This document shows, piece by piece, positions 37,248-48,300 of a stretch of DNA of 64,000 nucleotides (position 1 is its first letter; the number at the start of each line of letters is the position of its first letter). The notes beneath the pieces were generated by a model. That model did no database searches. It saw only the letters and a program-made list of their open reading frames with translations, and had not been told where the DNA came from. The DNA lies in NCBI GenBank assembly GCA_947503265.1, contig CANNDC010000010.1, forward strand, positions 1 through 64,000. The letters are read 5' to 3'. The position numbers and the translations under genes were made by a program. The DNA is from an uncultured Alteromonadaceae bacterium (GTDB lineage Bacteria; Pseudomonadota; Gammaproteobacteria; Enterobacterales; Alteromonadaceae).

Positions 37248-38987
37248 ATGAAAATTTGGTTGTTTCGCCTGATTGCAGTTGCCATTCCCATTATATTTTT
37301 CGTGATATTTGAGTTTGCATTGCGACTCGCTGGATATGGACACGACTATCCATTATTTATAGAAAACCCTGCCGACAATCAGTACCTATTGCCCCGCCCA
37401 GATATTGTGAAACGATATTTTTCTCAACAACAAGAGATTCCTAACGTTTCCATTGAAGCAAATTTCTTTCGCAAGCATAAACCAGAAAATGGCCTCAGAT
37501 TTTTCGTACAAGGAGGCTCAACTGCCGCAGGATTTCCTTATGGTTTGAGTGCCTCTATTGCTGGAAATCTAGATCAAAGATTAAAACAAAGTTTCCCAAA
37601 GCACTATGTAGAGGTTGTCAATACAGCGCTCGCAGCAGTCAACTCGTATACAGTTATGGATTTGGTCGAAGAGGTAATCGAGCAGCAACCCGATGGGATA
37701 CTTATCTATATGGGTCATAATGAATTTTTAGGTATTATGGGTGTCGGTTCAAATTTCACGGCCGCCAATTCCCACGAGACAACCTTGTTATTTCTCAAGC
37801 TTAAAGAGCTGCGAATTTTTCAGCTTCTGCAATCTTTTTACGGATGGCTAAAAATCGAGGACCAAGCAAATGACAATGACTTGAGTCAAGAAAAAAGTCC
37901 ATCAAGAACCCTGATGGCGAAAATAGCAAAGCACAAGGATATCCCACTCAATTCAGAGCTTTTCCAAGCCGGCTTAGCGCAATTCAAAAATAATTTGACG
38001 GTTATTCTCCGTGAATATCAACAAGCTAAAGTACCGGTCTTTATCTCTACCCTTGCAAGTAACGTATCTGATCAGACTCCGTTTTCTAGTATACCCGCAG
38101 ATAAACTAGTCGTTGAAGCCCTTGAAAAACTCGGTCAACAAATTACCACTAATAGAACGATGAATAGGACAGAGCTATCATCAATGGTAGATAATGTTGA
38201 AGAGCTCGTTGTTGATAGTCAGAGTGCAGATGTCCATTTCCAATTTGCGACACACCTAAAGTCATTAGGTGAAAATGCACGAGCAAAACGTCACTTCATA
38301 CAAAGTAAGGACCTTGATTTATTGCGCTTTCGTGCTCCGGAGGCATTTAACAGCATCATAGAAGAATTAGCGAATCTTTATGGAGCAAATTTAGTTGATG
38401 CTAAGAAACGATTTGAACAACGCGCGACGAATGGTCTCGTTGGCAAACAGTTGATGTTGGAACATCTGCACCCCAATGTTGAGGGTTATTTTTTACTGTC
38501 AGACGCATTCTATCAAGCAATGTTGCAGGCAGCCACGTTACCTAAGTTAAAAACCGTGCCGATTCAACAAGCTTGGCAGCAAAGACCGCTGTTACCTGTG
38601 GAAGAATATTATGGTTTTGCTAAAGTCAGGCAATTAACTTCGGATTACCCATTTACCCAGAAAAAAACCCCTGTTAAGTTGCCATTTCCAAAGGGATGGG
38701 AACAACAGTTAGGCAGAGATCTGTTTGCCAAAAAAATTGATTGGTTATCTATGACACGCAGCGCCCAAAGGATATACGATAGAAATAAAAACACCGAACA
38801 ATTACTCAAAACCCAATTATTGATCGCTGACGCCTTACCTCACGATATAAAGGAAAACCTAAAGGCAGCAAACATGCTCAATCAATTACAAGATGGACGC
38901 GCTGTCAGCTATTTTCAGCGAGCTATTTGGGCAGGTGATGATTCTGCTCGCACAGCAAATGCCATAAAGACAGTTTCCAGCCATTAG
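37248..38987 (+). CDS. Membrane-anchored SGNH-hydrolase-like protein 1
   Basis: This protein of about 579 residues has one N-terminal membrane helix (about 5-27) followed by an extracytoplasmic SGNH domain. Block I is VQGGSTAAG with candidate nucleophile Ser91, the block II Asn region is NTALAAVNSYT, the block III Asn is in YMGHNEF, and block V is HLHPNVEGY with the candidate His. A helical, TPR-like insert separates blocks III and V. SGNH proteins are esterases or acyltransferases, and many membrane-anchored ones modify envelope glycans. ATG 37248 is preferred over GTG 37230 because it aligns with the paralogue at 39,032-40,777. The substrate is unknown. Confidence 0.82.
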   Translation: MKIWLFRLIAVAIPIIFFVIFEFALRLAGYGHDYPLFIENPADNQYLLPRPDIVKRYFSQQQEIPNVSIEANFFRKHKPENGLRFFVQGGSTAAGFPYGLSASIAGNLDQRLKQSFPKHYVEVVNTALAAVNSYTVMDLVEEVIEQQPDGILIYMGHNEFLGIMGVGSNFTAANSHETTLLFLKLKELRIFQLLQSFYGWLKIEDQANDNDLSQEKSPSRTLMAKIAKHKDIPLNSELFQAGLAQFKNNLTVILREYQQAKVPVFISTLASNVSDQTPFSSIPADKLVVEALEKLGQQITTNRTMNRTELSSMVDNVEELVVDSQSADVHFQFATHLKSLGENARAKRHFIQSKDLDLLRFRAPEAFNSIIEELANLYGANLVDAKKRFEQRATNGLVGKQLMLEHLHPNVEGYFLLSDAFYQAMLQAATLPKLKTVPIQQAWQQRPLLPVEEYYGFAKVRQLTSDYPFTQKKTPVKLPFPKGWEQQLGRDLFAKKIDWLSMTRSAQRIYDRNKNTEQLLKTQLLIADALPHDIKENLKAANMLNQLQDGRAVSYFQRAIWAGDDSARTANAIKTVSSH

Positions 38988-39031
38988 AACCAGAAGTAAG
39001 GACTGTTTAATTAAAAGCAACTGAAAAGTAA

Positions 39032-40777
39032 CTACTGGGACCGATTTACCATATTGATCAAACTGTCAATTTTTGGATGTGCCGGTTGCAAAGACTTAAC
39101 TTCTTTTAGCAGGTGCATGCTTTTTTCTAATTCAGATTGAGAAAAATAAATTTGTGCTAAGGATAGCCTAGCATTGATTTCCTGCGGCTTTAACCTAATC
39201 GCCTTGAGCAGATGATGTTCTGACAGCGCCCAATTACCGACTTGTTTGTACAACATGCCAGCGGCAAAATTTGATTGAAATTGTTTAGGTAACGCATCAG
39301 CTAACAACCCTGCAATTTTCGCAGCCTCTAAATAATCATTCTGTTTTTGGTATTCGACTAGTAATTGCTGATTTATCTTAAGCCAAGATTGTCCCTTCTC
39401 TCGCCATCTCAAGGCTTGAGCTTCTAGTGATTTGTCTGTTGGAATTTCAATCGCTTTTGGTGTCAATGTAAATGGATAGTCAGAGGTGAGTCCTTTAATT
39501 TTAAAATTGGCATAATAAGAGTCTGATTTACTCACTGGCTGTTCTTGCCAAGCTTTATCAACATCAAGTTTCGTTTCGACAGCGCGGGTGAATTTTGGTA
39601 TCAGGCTGTTTTTATACATTGACATTAAAAATGCTTCGCTCAACATAAAATACCCCCTTACATTAGGATGCAGATGTTCTAACATGTGCTGGTTACCAAT
39701 CAATTTGTCCGGGGAGTCATTTCTCACCTTAGCGTCCACATCGGCCAAATAGACATTTTCACCTTGTATAAATGATTCAATAATTTTATTGAACTCTGAG
39801 GGCGCGCGAAACCGCAGAGTGTCTAAATCAATCGCTTGTTTAAATAACGACTGGGCCTTTGGAAATCGTTTTTGATCGAGAGCCTGTTGCCCTTGCTGAA
39901 ATCGTTTCATTGCCTGATTGTCTGGGCTGGTAATTGCAGAAAAGGGAATGAAATCTTTCTCGTTACTCACCAAATTGCCTAAGACTACGGGAATATTGTT
40001 TTGACGATATTTGTCTAATATTAGCTGCATATTTTGCGTAAACTGCTCGACTCCCTGCCAGTACAATTTGCTGTCAAAAACAATGTCTTTTTCTTTGGCG
40101 ATATTCGCCATTAAGGTGCGTCTTGTGTGTCCTCCTTCTTTTTCGATTTGATCATTTAGGTTGGTTGCAAACAGATCATAATAGATTGACTCGACAAGCC
40201 GATAAATCTTTACGTCTTTAAATGTAAGATAAAGCAAATTTGCCGTATAGCCACCGCGAAAAGCATAGGCTGAACCTACTCCCATAACCCCTAAATATTC
40301 ATTGTGACCAGCATAAATTAGTACAAGGTCAGGTTTCACTTCGATTACTTCGTCGACAAAGTCGAGTAAGGTAAAGCTATTTACGGATGCCATAGCCGTG
40401 TTAATTATTTCTATCTGTTTGTCTGGATAAATTCGCTTGAATCTTTGTTGTAACATGCCAGAGAGTGATCCCCAACGCCCATACGGAAAGCCTGCTGCAG
40501 TAGACCCACCCTGTATCAATATCCTGAAACTGTCGACGGGTTTATCTTTTAAAAAATACTGAGTATCTGGGCTAACTTGAGGTGCTAACTCTGGACGTGG
40601 AAAATACCGATAAATAACATCTTCATTGGGCTGTAAATAACCTGGTATGTGAGCTGATTCAATAAATAGAGGCGGGGTTGGTTTATAGTCTATTGCGCGC
40701 AAAAACAGCTCGATAAAAGCCAGCACAATCACTGGTATCGAAAACGCAATGAGATAGAAAACCTTAGTCCGATTAAT
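39032..40777 (-). CDS. Membrane-anchored SGNH-hydrolase-like protein 2 with TPR tail
   Basis: This is a paralogue of SGNH protein 1, with the same blocks (IQGGSTAAGFPYG, NTAMASVNSFT, YAGHNEYLGVMGVGS, EHLHPNVRGYF) and a C-terminal tetratricopeptide array (about 480-575) that is shorter in protein 1. The first ordinary in-frame start is GTG 40732, but that would cut the membrane anchor. Upstream, GAGGAG (40784-40789) is followed six bases later by ATT 40777, which gives NRTKVFYLIAFSIPVIV, aligned with the N-terminus of protein 1. I therefore propose a rare ATT start. It is convergent with SGNH 1, with a 44-base gap. Confidence 0.8.
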   Translation of the reverse strand: MNRTKVFYLIAFSIPVIVLAFIELFLRAIDYKPTPPLFIESAHIPGYLQPNEDVIYRYFPRPELAPQVSPDTQYFLKDKPVDSFRILIQGGSTAAGFPYGRWGSLSGMLQQRFKRIYPDKQIEIINTAMASVNSFTLLDFVDEVIEVKPDLVLIYAGHNEYLGVMGVGSAYAFRGGYTANLLYLTFKDVKIYRLVESIYYDLFATNLNDQIEKEGGHTRRTLMANIAKEKDIVFDSKLYWQGVEQFTQNMQLILDKYRQNNIPVVLGNLVSNEKDFIPFSAITSPDNQAMKRFQQGQQALDQKRFPKAQSLFKQAIDLDTLRFRAPSEFNKIIESFIQGENVYLADVDAKVRNDSPDKLIGNQHMLEHLHPNVRGYFMLSEAFLMSMYKNSLIPKFTRAVETKLDVDKAWQEQPVSKSDSYYANFKIKGLTSDYPFTLTPKAIEIPTDKSLEAQALRWREKGQSWLKINQQLLVEYQKQNDYLEAAKIAGLLADALPKQFQSNFAAGMLYKQVGNWALSEHHLLKAIRLKPQEINARLSLAQIYFSQSELEKSMHLLKEVKSLQPAHPKIDSLINMVNRSQ

Positions 40778-40795
40778 GATTGGCTCCTCAATAAA

Positions 40796-40817
40796 AATCC
40801 CGACCTAGGCCGGGATT
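40796..40817 (-). terminator. Terminator after the pullulanase gene
   Basis: AATCCCG / CGGGATT form a 7-bp stem with an 8-base loop. On the minus strand a T-rich tract (TTTAT) follows. It separates the receptor 2-pullulanase operon from SGNH 2. Confidence 0.75.
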
Positions 40818-40843
40818 TTAGCAAAAGTGAATGAATAACCTAA

Positions 40844-43800
40844 TTAGTTTGTCTTGCGACTAAAAATAATTTCTGGATTATCCGGATTCGGTCCTTTCAG
40901 TTCAACGATATAATCACCGCTGGCCGGTATGGAGAACTGCATATTCCCCCCTCCATTTGGCTCAATCTTAACACGCTGATCCAAGTTTACCTGAGCTCCA
41001 TCTGAGCTTTCACCCATATTGATATTTGCCCAGTCAGCATCAGCGACTTTAAATTGAATGTCACCTTCGGTTAATGCCAGTTCGATGGTGTAAGTATAAT
41101 CACCATCAAAGGTCATTGGTGTGTCCGCGCCCCAATCGTTATGCCCACCACGAACGAATATTTCTGTTTCACCGTACATGCCCGGAGCATACAAATCTAG
41201 GCTAAGGTTAAGTGGATCAGAGGCATCGAAACTAAATACATATTCACCAGCCGTTTCCACATTTAATCTAATGTTACTACCACCATCCAAGCTGGTTGTT
41301 GAGCCTGTGGTGATTTGATCTGCTCCGTCAGCCACACCAAAGTTCACTCCGCTTGGATCACCCCAGTCTTCTGCAGCAACTTTAAATTCTTGTTCTCCAG
41401 AGACTAAGTCAATAGTTGCGGTATAAACACCCTGACCGTCGTATTCCATAGGATTGGTTATTCCCCAATCGCCACCTAATCCACGCACATATACTGTGGT
41501 ATCTCCATAAGGTCTGGCATCTGTGACATTTAATACAGGTGCTTCACTATTTGATGCGTCTACAGTGAATAAATACGGAGCTGAATTTGGCGCAGTGAAT
41601 GAAATATTTCCATCACCCGGATTCTCTAAGGTTTTATCTACTCCGACCGTGACTTCCGCATCTCCACTTTGTGGTCCGAAGTTAACCCCACTCGGATTTC
41701 CCCAATCAGCTGCTGCAACTTTAAACCCATAGGTTTCATCAGCAGTCAGTTCAACTGTCGTTGTATAGATGCCGTCTCCTTGGTAGACAAACTGTTGTAC
41801 CGGCGGATCAGCCCAGTCATTCATCGAACCTCGAAGATAGACGAGAGTACTACCGTATGGCACCACATCAGGAGCTCCGGCGGTTGCTAGTGCAGACAAG
41901 CCAGTTCCTTGTTCGCCAGATTGCGCCATCACAAACACTGCGGAGGTCAACGCAGGAACAGTAAAGGTCCCTTCTTCTTCTCCTTCAGTAAAAGAAGCAC
42001 CCCGCACATTTGGATCAATGGAATTCGCTAAGGTTGCATGCAATTCAAATCCACTTGCAGTAGGAATTGAGTGAGAGAGGGTTTGTTCAGAGCCATTTAT
42101 CACCACAACAACCGCATCAAGCATAGGATCTAAGTCTGCAAAGGGCGCATTCTCATCCGGGCCAATACCGTCATCAATGCTCATGACAATTAATCCAGGA
42201 GTTTGATTTTTGCCGATATTATGGAATCCAACGCGATCAATTACGTCTTGAGTTGTGTTGAGGCGGAACAATTTACTGCCATCACGAATGCTCAAATACT
42301 CTTTAAACACATCCCCCATGTATTCAATTTCTGACATGGATGCAGCCCGTTCTGGCGCGGCGAAAAAGGTATTGATTGTTGGCCAGTTAGACTCGTTCTT
42401 ATCTTTAATAGGCAGACCAACAGCCCAGTTGTTAGTGTTTTTGGTGAAATCAATATAGTTAAACCAATCTCCGGAATCAAAACTGTCGATATCCATAGAT
42501 TTAGATCGCAATAAATCGCTTCCCATATGAAAGAACGGAATTCCTTGCGACATCATTGGAATCGACAATGATAGCGCTTGCGCCCTAACACGTTGCTCTA
42601 GAGAGTAATCGTTTGGCAATGTATACTGAAATTTGTCCCACAATGTTTCGGTATCGTGCACCGAAACGTAGTTGATGACATCGGCTGGGTCTTGTGCGTA
42701 AGCACCCAACAAGCTCGCTGCAGAATCAATTCCATTTCGATCTTCAAAAACGAACTCAGCCAATGTTCCGGCCAAGCCCATCTTAATCTTGTCTTGAGTT
42801 TCTAATTGATTCTCAGACATATTGTCTTCGCTGTTGAAGAAGAAAAGCCCGTTTCTTACTGGATCGCGTAACTGATCATTAAAGGTTCCAACTTCGGTAC
42901 CCGCCATGCCTCTCTGTGTAGCCTGATCGAATCTAGCATTGTCTGCTACCTCTCCAAAGTTCCAACCTTCACCATAGAAGAAAGTATCTTCATCTACCGC
43001 TTGAACAGCCTGACGCGCATTTAGGATGGAATCTTTGGTCATATGCCCCATCAAGTCAAAACGGAAGCCATCAAACTTGTACTCACTCGCCCATGTAACT
43101 AACGAATCAACTGTGAGTTTCTCCATCATTTTGTGTTCAGTCGCGGTATTTTCACAACATGTTGAACGCTCTATTCCACCGCTTTCCAAATTGTAGCGAT
43201 GGTAATAGCCCGGCACTGTCTTATCCAACACAGAACGAGAATTTAAACCTGACTCACTGGTGTGATTAAATACCACATCTACAACCACCCTTAACCCCAG
43301 TTCGTGAAGTGCTTGGTTCATGGCTCGCATTTCTACGATTCGAGCTACTCCATCCGGATCAGATGAATAGCTCCCTTCCGGCGCGGTGAAATGATAAGGA
43401 TCATAACCCCAGTTGAATCGGTCGATACGGCGAATATCGTTCACAAGCTCTTGTGCTTCGCCGGCATTTGCGACAGCGTCAATGGATTCAAAAACTTGTT
43501 GCAACGTTTGATTTTTATCGATTGAACCATCTTGGCAAACAGCGGCTTGTCTATTTAAATCACATACTTTGGTCAGTGGTGTATCCCAACCAACACTGCG
43601 GTTTTCATCTTCTTCGATAGTGGCGATGTCGTTCGCTGGTAGAATATGAAAATATTTCAATCCACTATCTACAAGAGACTTCAAATGCTGTACCGGCACT
43701 GAATCCACTTCGGTGAACGCCATGTACTTGCCTCTATTTGCCGCAGAAACACTTTCATCTCTAACACTGAAATCACGTACATGTCCTTCGTAGATTACGC

Positions 43801-45244
43801 CGTCCTCAAGTGCAGCAATATCTGGAATAGTGTGTGATTCCCAACCCGCCGGTTTTAAATCGTCATCATCTAGATTGACAAACCGAGAGAAACGACTGTT
43901 TGTTGACAATGCTAACGAATACGGGTCTGTGGTTAACAATGTTTCTATCTGGCTAGTCTCAGGATGAAAGACAGTGACTTCAAAACGATATAATTGGCGA
44001 TCAAGTTCACTCCCTGCAGAGTAAGACCAAATACCCGTTGCAGGGTCTTCGACCATATCCATGGTAGATGCAAGAGTCTTATTATCATTGTAAAGCTTTA
44101 ACTTGACCGTCTGTGCTGTAGGAGCCCAAACTGCCACACTGATATTGTTACCGTCATAAACTGGCCCCAAAACGGCTTCATCGGCATCCTCATCACCTGA
44201 CGTATAAATATCGTCTAGAACCAATGGTGTTTGTACTCGAGTAGCGACAACCAGTTTATCTTCGGCATCATAGCCAGCTGCGACCACTTGAGCTTTTAAC
44301 ACTGCTTTTGCGTCATCAACTGACCAATCGCCGCTGTAAGCTTTCCATTCGGCGAGATATCTTGCTCTTGCTTTTTGCTCATCCGTTAAAGTGACATCAG
44401 TAAGGTCAATTGCAGTACCATTCAATCCACCGTCAAGAGAAGCCTCTAAATCAGCATTTGCAGAATAATGTAGCCTCACTGTCGAAACTTCGCTATCCGT
44501 ATTCCATACTAACGTATTGGTGTCTAACCAATGAGCTGACGCACCTTCAATCTTAACGGGTTGTTCTCCTAAGGATACAACTGGAAATTCGAAAACGGAT
44601 GGTACACCAGAGAAAGTAAAATTCATGCGCGCGAAATTCGGATCATCTTGAGACAATGGCATAGTGAAATCAGCTCCACCAAGTTCTTTACCATCATCTA
44701 CACCCGCAGAACCAGAGGTTCCCTTATGAATAATAAAATTGGCGCAAGCTCCTTCAGTACCTGCGAACCCAGGTTTGAGTTCTAAAATCCAATAAGCACC
44801 GTAATTAGGGTCGATACCGTTATGAATACGCCCATTAGCCCATTCGGTGTCTGGGTCTGCGTATGCATCACATGCGCTATTACTCCAGGTATGCAATCGC
44901 CATCCTTCGTAGACGGGATCGTTACTCGAATTGTCTGCATCCCTATCACCTCGGTTGTAATACAAGACAGCTTGATTCGCAGTTGGAACGGCCACAGGAG
45001 GCGGCGCAGTGGGATCCGCTCCTACCACACACAATTCATTCCTAGCGTCAGGCACTGTTGGCGCTGGACATTCAATAGGAGGTGGTGCGACACATGAAGT
45101 ACCGGCGGCATTCGGTATCTGCGGTAAACTACAGGTAAGTGAAACTTCACCAGACTCTACCTCAGCACTCCCCCCGCATCCGGCAAGTACAAAAATACTA
45201 AGTACAACAGCTGCTAAACTGGGTACACAATTTCGACTAAACAT
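40844..45244 (-). CDS. Pullulanase-type alpha-1,6-glucosidase lipoprotein with three C-terminal beta repeats
   Basis: This 1466-residue enzyme starts at ATG 45244 (GGAG upstream). Its lipoprotein signal ends LAGC, with Cys23 as the lipid site. Then come a CBM41-like domain (about 85-215), a pullulanase N2 region, a CBM48-like domain and the GH13 barrel. The barrel has VVDVVFNHTSES, the nucleophile Asp in GFRFDLMGHM, the acid Glu in GEGWNFG, and the third Asp in SVHDTETLWD. After a beta-sandwich, three related modules of about 100 residues follow, each with a VYLRG/VYVRG/IFVRG start and FKVA core; they look like starch-binding domains. It would debranch starch or pullulan at the outer surface and is cotranscribed with receptor 2. 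Confidence 0.92.
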   Translation of the reverse strand: MFSRNCVPSLAAVVLSIFVLAGCGGSAEVESGEVSLTCSLPQIPNAAGTSCVAPPPIECPAPTVPDARNELCVVGADPTAPPPVAVPTANQAVLYYNRGDRDADNSSNDPVYEGWRLHTWSNSACDAYADPDTEWANGRIHNGIDPNYGAYWILELKPGFAGTEGACANFIIHKGTSGSAGVDDGKELGGADFTMPLSQDDPNFARMNFTFSGVPSVFEFPVVSLGEQPVKIEGASAHWLDTNTLVWNTDSEVSTVRLHYSANADLEASLDGGLNGTAIDLTDVTLTDEQKARARYLAEWKAYSGDWSVDDAKAVLKAQVVAAGYDAEDKLVVATRVQTPLVLDDIYTSGDEDADEAVLGPVYDGNNISVAVWAPTAQTVKLKLYNDNKTLASTMDMVEDPATGIWSYSAGSELDRQLYRFEVTVFHPETSQIETLLTTDPYSLALSTNSRFSRFVNLDDDDLKPAGWESHTIPDIAALEDGVIYEGHVRDFSVRDESVSAANRGKYMAFTEVDSVPVQHLKSLVDSGLKYFHILPANDIATIEEDENRSVGWDTPLTKVCDLNRQAAVCQDGSIDKNQTLQQVFESIDAVANAGEAQELVNDIRRIDRFNWGYDPYHFTAPEGSYSSDPDGVARIVEMRAMNQALHELGLRVVVDVVFNHTSESGLNSRSVLDKTVPGYYHRYNLESGGIERSTCCENTATEHKMMEKLTVDSLVTWASEYKFDGFRFDLMGHMTKDSILNARQAVQAVDEDTFFYGEGWNFGEVADNARFDQATQRGMAGTEVGTFNDQLRDPVRNGLFFFNSEDNMSENQLETQDKIKMGLAGTLAEFVFEDRNGIDSAASLLGAYAQDPADVINYVSVHDTETLWDKFQYTLPNDYSLEQRVRAQALSLSIPMMSQGIPFFHMGSDLLRSKSMDIDSFDSGDWFNYIDFTKNTNNWAVGLPIKDKNESNWPTINTFFAAPERAASMSEIEYMGDVFKEYLSIRDGSKLFRLNTTQDVIDRVGFHNIGKNQTPGLIVMSIDDGIGPDENAPFADLDPMLDAVVVVINGSEQTLSHSIPTASGFELHATLANSIDPNVRGASFTEGEEEGTFTVPALTSAVFVMAQSGEQGTGLSALATAGAPDVVPYGSTLVYLRGSMNDWADPPVQQFVYQGDGIYTTTVELTADETYGFKVAAADWGNPSGVNFGPQSGDAEVTVGVDKTLENPGDGNISFTAPNSAPYLFTVDASNSEAPVLNVTDARPYGDTTVYVRGLGGDWGITNPMEYDGQGVYTATIDLVSGEQEFKVAAEDWGDPSGVNFGVADGADQITTGSTTSLDGGSNIRLNVETAGEYVFSFDASDPLNLSLDLYAPGMYGETEIFVRGGHNDWGADTPMTFDGDYTYTIELALTEGDIQFKVADADWANINMGESSDGAQVNLDQRVKIEPNGGGNMQFSIPASGDYIVELKGPNPDNPEIIFSRKTN

Positions 45245-45315
45245 AGGTAATTGCTCCAATGTTAAATACGTTTTTCGGCATGCACTATAGCCAGCCAATA
45301 AAGTGATTAAATTGT

Positions 45316-48300
45316 TCATAATGAGTAAGTCAACCCAAAGAAGTATTGGGTCCCAAAGTACTGAATAGTGCCGGTTTGAGATTGCGTCCCAAAATAGCTT
45401 TTTGTAGGCTCATCAGTCACGTTGTTGACTTGGAAAAGTAAACCAAGGTTATCGTTGATATTGTAAGATGTTTGAAAATCAACCACAGTCTCAGAATCAA
45501 AGTTCACCGTTTGCTGATTGACTGCAATTTGTTTTGACACAAAAGCATCTCGATATCTAACACTTAGACGTGTTTCAAAGTCTTCATATTCATAGAAAAA
45601 CGTAGCGGTTGCGACATTCTCCGACAAACCGGGTAGATCCGTAGAGTAGATGCCGTCATTAGGAGAAAGTGTGTTTTGGATTTCACTTTCCGTGTATGAA
45701 TAACTTGCGTTCATACCCAAGCCATCAAATGGAGCGGGCAGAAAACTATATATTTGAGTGTAGGACAATTCGATGCCGCGTATATAACCCCCTTCGGCAT
45801 TGTTTTGAGCCTGTGTATATGGACCATTCTCGGTTGGCACTTCAATGGTGAGTGGTTGGCCTCCTTCAAATATTGGCCCATCGCGATCTGTGACCACGAC
45901 CGTGACAGATTCCGGTACATCGAAACCATTGGCGGCAAAATCATAGGGATCTGTCGTTGATTGCTCGATAAAGGATTGAATATCTTTGTAAAATAACGCC
46001 GCAACAAATGCGCCATCAGTTTCTTCAAAGTACTGCTCATACGATAGGTCGTATTGATTAGCATAGAAAGGTCGTAAAAACGGACTATTGGTATTGGTTC
46101 CGCGCAACTTTGCTGTGGGAGAAGACAGGACAATTTCTCCTGTATCTTCGTCTCGTGTTGCAGTCACAACATCGACGGTATTACGCGCGTTAGCAAACAA
46201 ACGGTTTATCGGTGCGCGCCCCATCACTTTTGCAGCAGCAAAGCGCAATTGAGAGCTTTCTGCTATTTTGAAGTTAAGATTCAAAGAAGGCAGATAATCT
46301 GTGTATTTATCGGTTAGCAATGCAGGACGATAAAAGTTGTTTACTAATCCGGCATCATCGGTAATGTTCTGGGCGCCCAATTCAGGTGCAGAAACCTCTA
46401 CGGAGACGATATTACCTGCATCATCTATCATCTGTTCAGTGCGTGTAGCTCGTTCTAACACGGTAGATGATTGTTCAGACTCAACACGTCTCACACCAAT
46501 ATTACCTGTTACGGGAATACCACCAATTTCAGTATCGATATTCGCCATCATGTAAGCAGATAAGACATCCTCAAACACTTTTCCACTCTCAGCGACAGAC
46601 CATGCCGTATCGGGTCTAGGAAACACATCATCGGGAGCATTTAATACACCAGCAGCACCAACACCCCAGGTTTTAACCGGCTGCGGAATACCTTGTGGAA
46701 ACCAGGCGTTTAACGCTTTGTCTAAATCTATCGATAAATAACTTGGGAAAAAGCTGTACTCACCTTCCCAATTGACGACTTGTGCAATGTCAGAATTCAG
46801 TCTTAGTGGAGGCTCTAAATCAGAAAATGAAGAATCGCTTCCATATTCAAAAACCGACCTATCGTTAGCATATTCTCGATCTGAATATCTCACGCCGACT
46901 TCTATGGAAGAGATGAAATCATTATCCAACTCGTATTTTAGATCAAAGCGATACGCTTGAACTTCATCTTCATTTTGAAAAGGATAAATACCGTATTTTG
47001 ATACCATCACCCGGTCTAGATCACTGAAAGCGTCTGCCTGATTGAAACCCACATCGGGTAAATCTAAGCCATTAAGTAAATAACTGATTTGCACATTGGT
47101 ATCGAAAACAGGATCAGCAATTGTGGCGTCTTCTGCTACCAAAGCCCACAATAATCCGTTTCTGAAATCACTTTCAGCGGTAGAAAGTGACACATCGAAG
47201 GACATGCTTAAATTGTCAGTTGCCTGCCAAGCCGCATTGATTCCAAAACTGGCAACCTCGTCAAAATCCTGATTGTCATCATTCACTAACTCAACGCGTG
47301 TTGCATTGTTGCGTGATCGACTAATGGTTCCACCGATAACTGAATCACCTAATATCACAGGGTTGTTTAACGACGCAGTATCTGCTTCCAGCTTGACCCT
47401 AAATCCTCTGGCAAACTCTTCAGAGTCAAATTTAGACAAAAAGGCGTCCGCTTTTAAGATGAAATTTTCAGTAGGCGCCCACTCAACAACAGCCATGTAA
47501 CCGTTTCTTGTTTCTTCGCCACCTTGATGCTGGATTTCAAATCCTTCGCTTACGTTGTAGTCAACGCCATTAATATTTTTTGTTCTATTGTTTGCTAATC
47601 CTACAAATTGGGTAGATACGCTGGGTTGAAACAAGCGAGCGTAACCTAGGGCAATACCCAAGGTGTCGTCGAGGAATTTGGTTTGAAACGAAAAGCTGAG
47701 CCGACTGCCAAATTCGGTCGCATCAGAGACCTCACCTGCCCGGTCGTTATACATTCCTCTTACGTTAGCACTAAATTTATAGTCTTCATCAATGGACAAA
47801 GGGCTAGCTGTTTGTAATTCTACCGTCCCTGCAACACCGCCCTCAATAAGCGATGCTTTTGGAGACTTATAAACCGCTGCAGAGGAAATTAATTCAGATG
47901 GATATTGATCAAATTCTATTGAGCGTGAGCCACTTGTCGATACTTGTTCGCGACCGTTTAGCGTTGAAAATACAAAGTCACCAGACAATCCACGAATATT
48001 AATTTCTGCTGCTTGCCCCCCTGTTCTCACTGCAGAAATGCCCGGCAAACGAGTCAAAGCATCGGCCATGGAAACATCAGGTAAGCCGCCCAAGTCATCT
48101 GCAGAAAGCTGCTCTGATACTGTGTCACTGAATCTTTTTTGATTGAGAGACTTAATTAAGCTGGTACTAAAACCTCTGACTTCAATTTTTTCAATGGTGT
48201 CATTTTCAGCATCTGCAGATAGGTTGTCGGTTTCTTGAGCAAATGTGTAGTTACTTGCGACCGACAAACCACTGGCAAGGATTGCCGTCGCGATTGCATT

